From the NCBI GenBank assembly GCA_028752905.1, contig JAQNBH010000003.1, positions 31,428,722-31,492,721 on the forward strand: a DNA stretch of 64,000 bases, read 5' to 3'. The position numbers were made by a program, and so were the translations under genes. Shown here piece after piece: positions 35,085-49,716 of this stretch (the stretch's first letter is position 1; each line of letters opens with the position of its first letter). Under the pieces are notes generated by a model, which worked only from the letters and a program-made list of their open reading frames with translations, did not search any database and was not told the origin of the DNA. Source of the DNA: Cladorhizidae sp. MBARI D1340-BT2. Taxonomy: Eukaryota; Porifera; Demospongiae; Poecilosclerida; Cladorhizidae.

Positions 35085-38000
35085 ATCTAGTCATTATCCC
35101 TGATAACTAGAGCATCTAGTCATTATTCCTGATAGTCATTATTCCTAATGAAGGCTGGAGCATCTATTCATTATTCCTGATGAAAGTCATAGCATCTAGT
35201 CATTATTCATTGATGAAGGCTAGAGCATCTAGTCATTATTCCTGATGAAGGTCAGAGCATCTAGTCATTATTCCTGATGAAAACTAGAGCATCTAGTCAT
35301 TATTTATGATGAAAGCTGGAGCATATAGTCAATATTCCTGATGAAGGCTAGAGGATCTAGTCATTATTCCTGATGACTAGAGCATCTACCTGAAAGTTTT
35401 GATTCCTGATAAAGGCTGGAGAATCTAGTCATTATTCTGATGTAGGCTAGAGCATTTAGTCATTATTCCTGATGAAGGCTAGAGCATCTAGTCATTATTC
35501 CTTGATGAAAGCTAGATCTAGTTATTATTCCTTGATGAAGGCTAGAGCATCTAGTCATTATTCCTGATGAAGGTCAGAGCATCTAGTCATTATTCCTGAT
35601 TAAGGCTAGAGCATCTAGTCATTATTTATGATGAAGGCTGGAGCATATAGTCAATATTCCTGATGAAGGCTAGAGCATCTAATCATTATCTGATGAAGGC
35701 TAGAGCATCTAGTCATTATTCCTGATAGTCATTATTCCTGATGAAGGCTGGAGCATCTAGTCATTATTCCTGATGAAGGCTGGAGCATCTAGTCATTATT
35801 CCTGATGAAGGCTAGAGCATCTAGTCATTATTCCTGATGAAGGCTAGAGCATCTAGTCATTATTCCTGATGAAGGCTAGAGCACCTAGTCATTATTCCTG
35901 ATGAAGGCTAGAGCATCTAGTCATTATTCCTGATGAAGGCTAGAGCATCTAGTCATTATTCCTGATGAAGGCTAGAGCATCTAGTCATAATTCCTGATGA
36001 AGGCTAGAGCATCTAGTCATTATCCTGATGAAGGCCACAGCATCTAGTCATTATTAATGATGAACGCTAGAGCACCTAGTCATTATTCCTGATGAAGGCT
36101 AGAACACCTAGTCATTACTCCTGATGAAGGCTAGAGCATCTAGTCATTATTCCTGATGAAGGCTAGAGCATCTAGTCATTATTTCTGATGAAGGCTGGAG
36201 CATCTAGTCATTATTCCTGATGAAGGCTAGAGCATCTAGTCATTATTCCTGATGAAGGCTAGAGCATCTAGTCATTATTCCTGATGAAGGCTAGAGCATC
36301 TAGTCATTATTCCTGATGAAGGCTAGAGCATCTAGTCATTATTTCTGATGAAGGCTATAGAATCTAGTCATAATTCCTGATGAAGGCTAGAGCATCTAGT
36401 CATTATCCTGATGAAGGCCACAGCATCTAGTCATTATTCCTGATGAAGACTAGAGCACCTAGTCATTATTCCTGATGAAGGCTAGAACACCTAGTCATTA
36501 TTCCTGATGAAGGCTAGAGCATCTAGTCATTATTCCTGATGAAGGCTAGAGCATCTAGTCATTATTCCTGATGAAGGCTAGAGCTTCTAGTCATTATTCC
36601 TGATGAAGGCTAGAGCATCTAGTCATTATTCCTGATGAAGGCTAGAGCATCTATTTATTATTCCTGATGAAGGCTAGAACATCTAGTCATTATTCCTGAT
36701 GACTATAGCATCTAGTCATTATTCCTGATAGTCATTATTCCTAATGAAGGCTGGAGCATCTATTCATTATTCCTGATGAAAGTCATAGCATCTAGTCATT
36801 ATTCATTGATGAAGGCTAGAGCATCTAGTCATTATTCCTGATGAAGGTCAGAGCATCTAGTCATTATTCCTGATGAAGGCTAGAGCATCTAGTCATTATT
36901 CCTGATGAAGGCTAGAGCATCTAGTCATTATTCCTGATGAAGACTAGAGCATCTAGTCATTATTCCTGATGAAGGCTAGAGCATCTAGTCATTATTCCTG
37001 ATGAAGGCTAGAGCATCAAGTCATTATTACTGATGAAGCTATAGCACCTAGTCATTATTCCTGATGAAGGCTGGAGCATCTAGTCAATATTCCTGATGAT
37101 GGCTAGAGGATCTAGTCATTAGTCCTGATGAAGGCTAGAGCATCTAGTCATTATTCCTGACGACTAGAGCATCTAGTCATTATTCCTGAAAGTTATGATT
37201 CCTGATAAAGGCTGGAGCATCTAGTCATTATTCTGATGGAGGCTAGAGCATCTAGTCATTATTCCTGATGAAGGCTAGAGCATCTAGTCATTATTGCTGA
37301 TGAAGGCTAGAGCATCTATTCATTATTCCTGATGAAGGCTAGAGCACCTAGTCATTATTCCTGATGTAGGCTAGAGCATCTAGTCATTATTCCTGATGAA
37401 GGCTAGAGCATCTAGACATTATTCCTGATGATGGCTAGAGCATCTAGTCAATATTCCTGATGAAGGCTGGAGCATCTAGATGTTATTCCTGATGAAGGCT
37501 AGAACATCTAGTCATTATTCCTGATGTCTAGAGCATCTAGTCATTATTCCTGATAATCATTATTCCTAATGAAGGCTGGAGCATCTATTCATTATTCCTG
37601 ATGAAAGTCAGAGCATCTAGTAATTATTCATTGATGAAGGCTAGAGCATCTAGTCATTATTCCTGATGAAGGTAAGAGCATCTAGTCATTATTCCTGATG
37701 AAGGCTAGAGCATCTAGTCATTATTCCTGATGAAGGCTAGAGCATCTAGTCATTATTCCTGATGAAGGCTAGAGCATCTAGTCATTATTCCTGGTGAAGG
37801 CTAGAGCATCTAGTCATTATTCCTGATGAAGGCTAGAGCATCTAGTCATTATTCCTGATGAAGCTATAGCACCTAGTCATTATTCCTGATGAAGGCTGGA
37901 GCATCTAGTCAATATTCCTGATGATGGCTAGAGCATCTAGTCATTAGTCCTGATGAAGGCTAGAGCATCTAGTCATAATTCCTGATGACTAGAGTATCTA

Positions 38001-39770
38001 GTCATTATTCCTGAAAGTTATGATTCCTGATAAAGGCTGGAGCATCTAGTCATTATTCTGATGAAGGCTAGAGCATTTAGTCATTATTCCTGATGAAAGC
38101 TAGAGCATCTAGTCATTATTCCTTGATGAAGGCTAGAGCATCTAGTTATTATTCCTTGATGAAGGCTAGAGCATCTAGTCATTATTCCTGATGAAGGTCA
38201 GAGCATCTAGTCATTATTCCTGATGAAGGCTAGAGCACCTAGTCATTATTTATGATGAAGGCTGGAGCATATAGTCAATATTCCTGATGAAAGCTAGAGC
38301 ATCTAGTCATTTTTCTGATGAAGGCTAGAGAATCTAGTCATTATTCCTGATGAAGGCTAGTTCATTATTCCTGATGAAGGCTAGAGCATCAAGTCATTAT
38401 TCCTGATGAAGGCTAGAGCATCTAGTCATTATTCCTGATAAAGGCTAGAGCATCTAGTCATTATTCCTGATGAAGGCTAGAGCATCTAGTCAAAATTCGT
38501 GATGAAGGCTAGAGCATCTAGTCATTATCCTGATGAAGGCCACAGCATCTAGTCATTATTAATGATGAACGCTAGAGCACCTAGTCATTATTCCTGATGA
38601 AGGCTAGAACACCTAGTCATTACTCCTGATGAAGGCTAGAGCATCTAGTCATTATTCCTGATGAAGGCTAGAGCATCTAGTCATTATTTCTGATGAAGGC
38701 TGGAGCATCTAGTCATTATTCCTGATGAAGGCTAGAGCATCTAGTCATTATTCCTGATGAAGGCTAGAGCATCTAGTCATTATTCCTGATGAAGGCTAGA
38801 GCATCTAGTCATTATTCCTGACGACTAGAGCATCTAGTCATTATTCCTGAAAGTTATGATTCCTGATAAAGGCTGGAGCATCTAGTCATTATTCTGATGG
38901 AGGCTAGAGCATCTAGTCATTATTCCTGATGAAGGCTAGAGTGTCTAGTCATTATTGCTGATGAAGGCTAGAGCATCTATTCATTATTCCTGATGAAGGC
39001 TAGAGCACCTAGTCATTATTCCTGATGTAGGCTAGAGCATCTAGTCATTATTCCTGATGAAGGCTAGAGCATCTAGACATTATTCCTGATGATGGCTAGA
39101 GCATCTAGTCAATATTCCTGATGAAGGCTGGAGCATCTAGTCGTTATTCCTGATGAAGGCTAGAACATCTAGTCATTATTCCTGATGTCTAGAGCATCTA
39201 GTCATTATTCCTGATAATCATTATTCCTAATGAAGGCTGGAGCATCTATTCATTATTCCTGATGAAAGTCAGAGCATCTAGTAATTATTCATTGATGAAG
39301 GCTAGAGCATCTAGTCATTATTCCTGATGAAGGTAAGAGCATCTAGTCATTATTCCTGATGAAGGCTAGAGCATCTAGTCATTATTCCTGGTGAAGGCTA
39401 GAGCATCTAGTCATTATTCCTGATGAAGGCTAGAGCATCTAGTCATTATTCCTGATGAAGCTATAGCACCTAGTCATTATTCCTGATGAAGGCTGGAGCA
39501 TCTAGTCAATATTCCTGATGATGGCTAGAGCATCTAGTCATTAGTCCTGATGAAGGCTAGAGCATCTAGTCATAATTCCTGATGACTAGAGCGTCTAGTC
39601 ATTATTCCTGAAAGTTATGATTCCTGATAAAGGCTGGAGCATCTAGTCATTATTCTGATGAAGGCTAGAGCATTTAGTCATTATTCCTGATGAAGGCTAG
39701 AGCATCTAGTCATTATTCCTTGATGAAGGCTAGAGCATCTAGTTATTATTCCTTGATGAAGGCTAGAGCA
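35085..39770. repeat. ~4.7-kb repeated block, copy B
   Basis: Counterpart of 26270-30960, with the same order of rare variants and whole-monomer gains and losses (multiples of 32 bp) as the main differences. Confidence 0.75.
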
Positions 39771-42700
39771 TCTAGTCATTATTCCTGATGAAGGTCAGAG
39801 CATCTAGTCATTATTCCTGATGAAGGCTAGAGCACCTAGTCATTATTTATGATGAAGGCTGGAGCATATAGTCAATATTCCTGATGAAAGCTAGAGCATC
39901 TAGTCATTTTTCTGATGAAGGCTAGAGCATCTAGTCATTATTCCTGATGAAGGCTAGTTCATTATTCCTGATGAAGGCTAGAGCATCAAGTCATTATTCC
40001 TGATGAAGGCTAGAGCATCTAGTCATTATTCCTGATAAAGGCTAGAGCATCTAGTCATTATTCCTGATGAGGATAGAGCATCTAGTCATTATTCCTGATG
40101 AAGGCTAGATCATCTAGTCATTATTCCTGATGAAGGTTGGAGTATCTAGTCAATATTTTTGATGAAGGCTAGAGCATCTAGTCATTATTCCTAATGAAGG
40201 TTAGGCTAGAGCATCTAGTCATTATTCCTGATGACTAGAGCATCTAGTCATTATTCCTGATAGTCATTATTCCTGATGAACGCTGGAGCATCTAGTCATT
40301 ATTCCTAATGAAGGCTAGAGCATCTGGTCATTATTCCTTGATGAAGGCTATAGCATCTAGTCATTATTCCTTGATGAAGGCTACAGCATCTGTCATTATT
40401 CCTGATGAAAGTCAGAGCATCTAGTCATTATTCATTGATGAAGGCTAGAGCACCTAGTCATTATTCCTGATGTAGGTCAGAGCATCTAGTCATTATTCCT
40501 GATGATGGCTAGAGCATCTAGTCATTAGTCCTGATAAAGGCTAGAGCATCTAGTCATTATTCCTGATGACTAGAGCATCTAGTCATTATTCCTGATAGTT
40601 ATTATTCCTGGTAGCTTCTAGTCATTATTCCTGATGAAGGCTAGAGAATTTAGTCATTATTCCTGAGCATCTAGTCATTATTCCTTGATGAAAGCTAGAG
40701 CATCTAGTTATGATGAAGGCTAGAGCATCTAGTCATTATTTCTGATGAAGGCTAGTCATTATTTCTAATGAAGGCTAGAGCATCTAGTAATGAAGGCCAG
40801 AGCACCTAGTAATTATGGTTAGAACATCTAGTCATTATTCCTGATGAAGGCTTGAGCATCTAGTCATTATTCCTGATGAAGGCTGGAGCATCTAGTCATT
40901 ATTTCTGATGAACGCTAGAGCATCTAGTCATTATTCCTGATGAAGGCTAGAGCAACTAGTTATTATTCCTGATGAAGGCTAGAGCATCTATTCATTATTC
41001 CTGATGAAGGCTAGAGCATCTAGTCATTATTCCTGATGAAGGCTAGAGCATCTAGTCATTATTCCTGATGAAGGCTAGAGCATCTAGTCATAATTCGTGA
41101 TGAAGGCTAGAGCATCTAGTCATTATCCTGATGAAGGCCACAGCATCTAGTCATTATTCCTGATGAAGGCTAGAGCACCTAGTCATTATTCCTGATGAAG
41201 GCTAGAACACCTAGTCATTATTCCTGATGAAGGCTAGAGCATCTAGTCATTATTCCTGATGAAGGCTAGAGCATCTAGTCATTATTCCTGATGAAGGCTA
41301 GAGCATCTAGTCATTATTCCTGATGAAGGCTAGAGCATCTAGTCATTATTCCTGATGAAGGCTAGAGCATCTATTCATTATTCCTGATGAAGGCTATAAC
41401 ATCTAGTCATTATTCCTGATGACTAGAGCATCTAGTCATTATTCATGATAGTCATTATTCCTAATGAAGGCTGGAGCATCTATTCATTATTCCTGATGAA
41501 GTCAGAGCATCTAGTCATTATTCATTGATGAAGGCTAGAGCATCTAGTCATTATTCCTGATGAAGGTCAGAGCATCTAGTCATTATTCCTGATGAAGGCT
41601 AGAGCATCTAGTCATTATTCCTGATGAAGGCTAGAGCATCTAGTCATTATTCCTGATGAAGACTAGATCATCTAGTCATTATTCCTGATGAAAGCTAGAG
41701 CATCTATTCATTGTTCCTGATGAAGGCTAGAGCATCTAGTCATTATTACTGATGAAGCTATAGCACCTAGTCATTATTCCTGGTGAAGGCTGGAGCATCT
41801 AATCAATATACCTGATGATGGCTAGTGGATCTAGTCATTAGTCCTGATGAAGGCTAGAGCATCTAGTCATTATTCCTGATGACTAGAGCATCTAGTCATT
41901 ATTCCTGAAAGTTATGATTCCTGATAAAGGCTGGAGCATCTAATCATTATTCTGATTAAGGCTAGAGCATTTAATCATTATTCCTGATGAAGGCTAGAGC
42001 ATCTAGTCATTATTCCTTGATGAAGGCTAGAGCATCTAGTTATTATTCCCTGATGAAGGCTAGAGCATCTAGTCATTATTCCTGATGAAGGTCAGAGCAT
42101 CTAGTCATTATTCTGATGAAGGCTAGAGCATTTAGTCATTATTCCTGATGAAGGCTAGAGCATCTAGTCATTTTTCCTGATGAAGGCTAGAGCATCTAGT
42201 CATTATTCCTGATGAAGGCTCCTGATGTAGGCTAGAGCATCTAGTCATTATTCCAGATGAAGACTAGAGCATCAAGTCATTATTCCTGATGAAGGCTAGA
42301 GCATCTAGTCATTATTCCTGATGACTAGAGAATCTAGTCATTATTCCTGATAGTCATTATTCCTGATGAAGGCTGGAGCATCTAGTCATTATTCCTTGAT
42401 GAAGGCTAGAGCATCTAGTCATTATTCCTGATGAAAGTCAGATCATCTAGTCATTATTCATTGATGAAGGATAGAGCACCTAGTTATTATTCCTTATGAA
42501 GGTCAGGGCATCTAGTCATTATTCCTGATGATGGCTAGAGCATCTAGTCATTAGTCCTGATGAAGGCTAGATTATCTAGTCATTCTTCCTGATGACTAGA
42601 GCATCTAGTCATTATTCCTGATAATTATTATTCCTGATGAAGGCTGGAGATTCTAGTCATTATTCCTGATGAAGGCTAGAGCATTTAGTCATTATTCCTG

Positions 42701-44329
42701 ATGAAGGCTAGAGCATCTAGTTATTATTCCTTGATGAAGGCTAGAGCATCTAGCCATTATTCCTGATGAATGTCAGAGAATCTAGTCATTATTCCTGATG
42801 AAGGCTAGAGTACCTAATCATTATTTATGATGAAGGCTGGAGCATATAGTCAATATTCCTGATGAAGGCTAGAGCATCTAGACATTATTCCTGATGAAGG
42901 ATGGAGCATCTAGTCATTAAGGCTGGAGCATCTAGTCATTATTCCTGATGAAGGCTAGAGCATCTAGTCATTATTCCTGATGAAGGATAGAGCATCTAGT
43001 CATTATTCCTGGAGCATCTAGTCATTATTCCTGTTGAAGGCTAGAGCATCTAGTCATTATTCCTGATGAAGGCTAGAGCATCTAGTCATTATTCCTGATG
43101 AAGGCTAGAGCAGCTAGTCATTATTCCTGATGAAGGGAGGAGCATCTAGCCAATATTCCTGATGAAGGCTAGAGCATCTAGTCATTATTCCTGATGAAGG
43201 CTAGGCTAGTGCATCTAGTCATTATTCCTGATGACTAGAGCATCTAGTCATTATTCCTGATAGTCATTACTCTTGATGAAGGCTGGAGCATCTAGTCATT
43301 ATTCCTGATGACTAGAGCATCTAGTCATTATTCCTGATAGTCATTACTCTTGATGAAGGCTGGAGCATCTAGTCATTATTCCTGATGAAGGCTAGAGCAT
43401 TTAGTCATCATTCCTGATGAAGGCTAGAGCATCTAGTCATTATTCTGATGAAGACTAGAGCATCTAGTCATTATTCCTGATGAAGGCTAGAGCATTTAGT
43501 CATTATTCCTGATGAACGCTAGAGCATCTAGTCATTATTCCTGATGAAGACTAGAGCATCTTCCTGATGAAGCATCTAGTTCTGATAATTATTCCTGATA
43601 GTCATTATTCGTGATGAAGGCTGGAGCATCTAGTCATTATTCCTTATGAAGGCTGGAGAATCTAGTCATTATTCCTGATGAAGGCTAGAGCATCTAGTCA
43701 TTATTCCTGATGAAGGATAGAGCATCTAGTCATTATTCCTGATGAAGGCTAGATCATCTAGTCATTATTCCTGATGAAGGCTAGAGCATCTAGTCATTAT
43801 TCCTGATAAAGGCTAGAGCATCTAGTCATTATTCCTGATGAAGGATAGAGCATCTAGTCATTATTCCTGATGAAGGCTAGATCATCTAGTCATTATTCCT
43901 GATGAAGGCTGGGGAATCTAGTCAATATTCCTGATGAAGGCTAAAGCATCTAGTCATTATTCCTGATGACTAGAGCATCTAGTCATTATTTCTGATAGTC
44001 ATTATTCCTGATGAAGGCTGGAACATCTAGTAGGCTAGAGCATCTGGTCATTATTCCTTGATGAAGGCTAGAGCATCTAGTCATTTTTCCTTGATGAAGG
44101 CTACAGCATCTAGTCATTATTCCTGATGAAAGTCAGAGTATCTAGTCATTATTCATTGATGAAGGCTAGAGCACCTAGTCATTATTCCTGATGAAGGTCA
44201 GAGCATCTAGTCATTAGTCCTGATGAAGGCTAGAGCATTTAGTCATTATTCCTGAGCATCTAGTCATTATTCCTTGATGAAAGCTAGAGCATCTAGTTAT
44301 TATTCCTTGATGAAGGCTAGAGCATCTAG

Positions 44330-46400
44330 TCATTATTCCTGATGAAGACTAGAGCATCTAGTCATTATTCCTGATGAAGGCTAGAGCATCTAGTCATTAT
44401 TCCTGATGAAGGCTAGAGCATCTAGTCATTATTCCTGATGAAGCTATAGCACCTAGTCATTATTCCTGATGAAGGCTGGAGCATCTAGTCAATATTCCTG
44501 ATGATGGCTAGAGGATCTAGTCATTAGTCCAGATGAAGGCTAGAGCATCTAGTCATTATTCATGATGACTAGAGCATCTAATCATTATTCCTGAAAGTTA
44601 TGATTCCTGATAAAGGCTGGAGCATCTAGTCATTATTCTGATGAAGGCTAGAGCATCTAGTTATTATTCCTTGATGAAGGCTAGAGCATCTAGTCATTAT
44701 TCCTGATGAAGGTCAGAGCATCTAGTCATTATTCTGATGAAGGCTAGAGCATTTAGTCATTATTCCTGATGAAGGCTAGAACATCTAGTCATTATTCCTG
44801 ATGAAGGCTAGAGCATCTAGTCATTATTCCTGATGAAGGCTAGAGCATCTAGTCATTATTCCAGATGAAGGCTAGAGCATCTAGTCATTATTCCTGATGA
44901 AGGCTAGAGCATATAGTCATTATTCCTGATGAAGGCTAGAGCATCTAGTCATTATTCCTGATGAAGGCTAGTGCATCTAGTCATTATTCCTGATGAAGGC
45001 TGGAGTATCTAGTCAATATTCCTGATGAAGGCTAGAGCATCTAGTCATTATTCCTAATGAAGGCTAGGCTAGAGCATCTAGTCATTATTCCTGATTACTA
45101 GAGCATCTAGTCATTATTCCTCATAGATATTATTCTTGATTAAGACTGGAGCATCTAGTCATTATTCCCGATGAAGGCTAGAGCATCTAGTCATTATTCC
45201 TGAGATGAAGGCTAGAGCATCTAGTCATTATTCCTGATGAAGGCTAGAGCATCTAGTCATTATTCCTGATGAAGGCTAGAGCATCTAGTCATTATTCCTG
45301 ATGAAGGCTAGAGCATCTAGTCATTATTCCTGATGAAGGCTAGAGCATCTAGTCATTATCCTGATGAAGGCCACAGCATCTAGTCATTATTCCTGATGAA
45401 GGCTAGAGCACCTAGTCATTATTCCTGATGAAGGCTAGAACTCCTAGTCATTATTCCTGATGAAGGCTAGAGCATCTAGTCATTATTCCTGATGAAGTCT
45501 AGAGCATCTAGTCATTATTCCTGATGAAGGCTAGAGCATCTAGTCATTATTCCTGATGAAGGCTAGAGCACCTAGTCATTATTCCTGATGAAGGCCAGAG
45601 CATCTAGTCATTATTCCTGATGAAGGCTAGAGCACCTAGTCATTATTCCTGATGAAGGTCAGAGCATATAGTCAATATTCCTGATGAAGGCTAGAGCACA
45701 TCTAGTCATTATACCTGATGAAGGCTGGAGCATCTAGTCGTTAAGGCTGGAGCATCTAGTCATTATTCCTGATGAAGGCTAGAGCATCTAGTCATTATTC
45801 CTGATGAAGGCTAGAGCATCTAGTCATTATTCCTAATGAAGGCTATAGTCATTATTCCTGATGAAGGCTAGAGCATCTAGTCATTATTCCTGGAGCATCT
45901 AGTCATTATTCCTGATGAAGGCTAGAGCATCTAGTCATTATTCCTGATGAAGGCTAGAGCATCTAGTCATTATTCCTGATGAAGGCTAGAGCAGCTAGTC
46001 ATTATTCCTGATGAAGGGAGGAGCATCTAGTCAATATTCCTGATGAAGGCTAGAGCATCTAGTCATTATTCCTGATGAAGGCTAGGCTATTGCATCTAAT
46101 CATTATTCCTGATGACTAGAGCATCTAGTCATTATTCCTGATAGTCATTATTCTTGATGAAGGTTGGAGCATCTAGTCATTATTCGTGATGAAGGCTAGA
46201 GCATCTAGTCATTATTCCTGATGAAGGCTAGAGCATTTAGTCATTATTCCTGATGAAGGCTAGAGCATCTAGTCATTATTCCTTGATGAAGGCTAAAGCA
46301 TATAGACATTATTCCTGATGAAAGCTAGAGCATCTAGTCATTATCCTGATGAAGGCAACAGCATCTAGTCATTATTCCTGATGAAGGCTAGAGCACCTAG
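44330..46400. repeat. ~2-kb HOR block, copy 1 of 3
   Basis: Defined by AGTCCAGATG (44526), CTTGATTAAGACTGG (45135) and GCTAGGCTATTGC (46081). The same markers recur at 49797, 50403 and 51349 (offsets 5,271 then 5,268; a 3-bp deletion near 50360 explains the change), and again at 53143, 53751 and 54697. Confidence 0.8.
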
Positions 46401-47365
46401 TCATTATTACTGATGAAGGCTAGAGCTTCTAGTCATTATTCCTGATGAAGGTCAGAGCATCTAGTCATTATTCCTGATGAAGGCTAGAGCATCTAGTCAT
46501 TATTCCTGATGAAGGCTAGAGCATCTAGTCATTATTCCTGATGAAGGCTCGAGCATCTAGTCGTTATTTCTGATGAAGGCTAGAATATCTAGTCATTATT
46601 CCTGATTACTAGAGCATCTAGTCATTATTCCTGATAGTCATTATTCCTTATGAAAGCTGGAGCATCTATTCATTATTCCTGATGAAAGTCAGAGCATCTA
46701 GTCATTATTCATTGATGAAGGCTAGAGCATCTAGTCATTATTCCTGATGAAGGTCAGAGCATCTAGTCATTATTCCTGATGAAGGCTAGAACATCTAGTC
46801 ATTATTCCTGATGAAGGCTAGAGCATCTAGTCATTATTCCTGATGAAGACTAGAGCATCTAGTCATTATTCCTGATGAAGGCTAGAGAATCTATTCATTA
46901 TTCCTGATGAAGGCTAGAGCATCTAGTCATTATTCCTGATGAAGCTATAGCACCTAGTCATTATTCCTGATGAAGGCTGGAGCATCTAGTCAATATTCCT
47001 GATGATGGCTAGAGCATCTAGTCATTAGTCCTGATGAAGGCTAGAGCATCTAGTCATTATTCCTGATGACTAGAGCATCTAGTCATTATTCCTGAAAGTT
47101 ATGATTCCTGATAAAGGCTGGAGCATCTAGTCATTATTCTGATGAAGGCTAGAGCATTTAGTCATTATTCCTGATGAAGGCTAGAGCATCTAGTCATTAT
47201 TCCTTGATGAAGGCTAGAGCATCTAGTTATTATTCCTTGATGAAGGATAGAGCATCTAGTCATTATTCCTGATGAAGGTCAGAGCGCATCTAGTCATTAT
47301 TCCTGATGAAGGCTAGAGCACTTAGTCATTATTTATGATGAAGGTTGGAGCATATAGTCAATATT

Positions 47366-49716
47366 CCTGTGTAAGGCTGGAGCATCTAGTCATTATTCCT
47401 GCCTGATGAAGGCTAGAGCATCTGGTCATTATTACTTGATGAAGGCTAGAGCATCTAATCATTATTCCTTGATGAAGGCTACAGCATCTAGTCATTATTC
47501 CTGATGAAGGCTGGGGTATCTAGTCAATATTCCTGATGAAGGCTAAAGCATCTAGTCATTATTCCTAATGAAGGCTAGGCTAGAGCATCTAGTCATTATT
47601 CCTGATGACTAGAGCATCTAGTCATTATTCCTGATAGTCATTATTCCTGATGAAGGCTGGAACATCTAGTAGGCTAGAGCATCTGGTCATTATTCCTTGA
47701 TGAAGGCTAGAGCATCTAGTCATTTTTCCTTGATGAAGTTTACAGCATCTAGTCATTATTCCTGTTGAAAGTCAGAGCATCTAGTCATTATTCATTGATG
47801 AAGGCTAGAGCACCTAGTCATTATTCCTGATGAAGGTCAGAGCATCTAGTCATTATTCCTGATGATGGCTAGAGCATCAAGTCATTAGTCCTGATGAAGG
47901 CTAGAGCATTTAGTCATTATTCCTGAGCATCTAGTCATTATTCCTTGATGAAAGCTAGAGCATCTAGTTATTATTCCTTGATGAAGGCTAGAGCATCTTG
48001 TCATTATTCCTGATGAAGGCTAGAGCACCTAGTCATTATTCTTGATGAAGGCTAGAGCATCTAGTCATTATTCCTGATGAAGACTAGAGCATCTAGTCAT
48101 TATTCCTGATGAAGGCTAGAGCATCTAGTCATTATTCCTGATGAAGGCTAGAACATCTAGTCATTATTCCTGATGAAGCTATAGCATCTAGTCATTAGTC
48201 CTGATGAAGGCTAGAGCATCTAGTCATTATTCCTGATGACTAGAGCATCTAGTCATTATTCCTGAAAGTTATGATTCCTGATAAAGGCTGGAGCATCTAG
48301 TCATTATTCTGATGAAGGCTAGAGCATTTAGTCATTATTCCTGATGAAGGCTAGAGCATCTAGTCATTATTCCTTGATGAAGGCTAGAGCATCTAGTTAT
48401 TATTCCTTGATGAAGGATAGAGCATCTAGTCATTATTCCTGATGAAGGTCAGAGCGCATCTAGTCATTATACCTGATGAAGGCTAGAGCACTTAGTCATT
48501 ATTTATGATGAAGGTTGGAGCATATAGTCAATATTCTTGATGAAGGCTAGAGCATCTAGTCATTATTCCTGATGAAGGCTAGAGCATCTAGTCATTATTC
48601 CTGATGAAGGCTAGGGTATCTAGTAATTATTCCTGATGAAGGCTAGAGCATCAAGTCATTATTCTTTGATGAAGGCTAGAGCATCTAGTCATTATTCCTG
48701 ATAAAGGCTAGAGCATCTAGTCATTATTCGTGATGAAGGATAGAGCATCTAGTCATTATTCCTGATGAAGGCTAGATCATCTAGTCATTATTCCTGATGA
48801 AGGCTGGGGTATCTAGTCAATATTCCTGTTGAAGGCTAGAGCATATAGTCATTATTCCTGATGACTAGAGCATCTAGTCATTATTCCTGATAGTCATTAT
48901 TCCTGTGTAAGGCTGGAGCATCTAGTCATTATTCCTGCCTGATGAAGGCTAGAGCATCTGGTCATTATTACTTGATGAAGGCTAGAGCATCTAATCATTA
49001 TTCCTTGATGAAGGCTACAGCATCTAGTCATTATTCCAGATGAAGGCTGGGGTATCTAGTCAATATTCCTGATGAAGGCTAAAGCATCTAGTCATTATTC
49101 CTAATGAAGGCTAGGCTAGAGCATCTAGTCATTATTCCTGATGACTAGAGCATCTAGTCATTATTCCTGATAGTCATTATTCCTGATGAAGGCTGGAACA
49201 TCTAGTAGGCTAGAGCATCTGATCATTATTCCTTGATGAAGGCTAGAGCATCTAGTCATTTTTCCTTGATGAAGTCTACAGCATCTAGTCATTATTCCTG
49301 TTGAAAGTCAGAGCATCTAGTCATTATTCATTGATGAAGGCTAGAGCACCTAGTCATTATTCCTGATGAAGGTCAGAGCATCTAGTCATTATTCCTGATG
49401 ATGGCTAGAGCATCAAGTCATTAGTCCTGATGAAGGCTAGAGCATTTAGTCATTATTCCTGAGCATCTAGTCATTATTCCTTGATGAAAGCTAGAGCATC
49501 TAGTTATTATTCCTTGATGAAGGCTAGAGCATCTTTTCATTATTCCTGATGAAGGCTAGAGCACCTAGTCATTATTCTTGATGAAGGCTAGAGCATCTAG
49601 TCATTATTCCTGATGAAGACTAGAGCATCTAGTCATTATTCCTGATGAAGGCTAGAGCATCTAGTCATTATTCCTGATGAAGGCTAGAACATCTAGTCAT
49701 TATTCCTGATGAAGCT
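47366..49716. repeat. 1,536-bp tandem HOR (47366-48180 and 48902-49716 match)
   Basis: CCTGTGTAAGGCTGG at about 47366 and 48902, CCTGCCTGATG (GCCTG at 47401/48937), and GCATCTTGTC near 47994 against GCATCTTTTC near 49530 are each 1,536 bp apart. The match ends near 48180/49716. The stretch between (48181-48901) is ordinary satellite and carries a GAAAGTTATG insert near 48267. Confidence 0.75.

Larger units (their letters stand above)
24370..44300. repeat. 32-bp satellite array, central block with mixed HORs
   Basis: The same monomer with different higher-order families. Characteristic variants include ATTAATGATGAACGC (27241, 29682, 32966, 36053, 38558; ATTAGTG form at 31287), CTGACGACTAG, GTAAGAGC and CATAATTCGTG. 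Approximate block relationships are listed as separate features. Irregular stretches occur near 40700-40830 and 43555-43600. No ORF or foreign insertion was seen. Confidence 0.95.
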
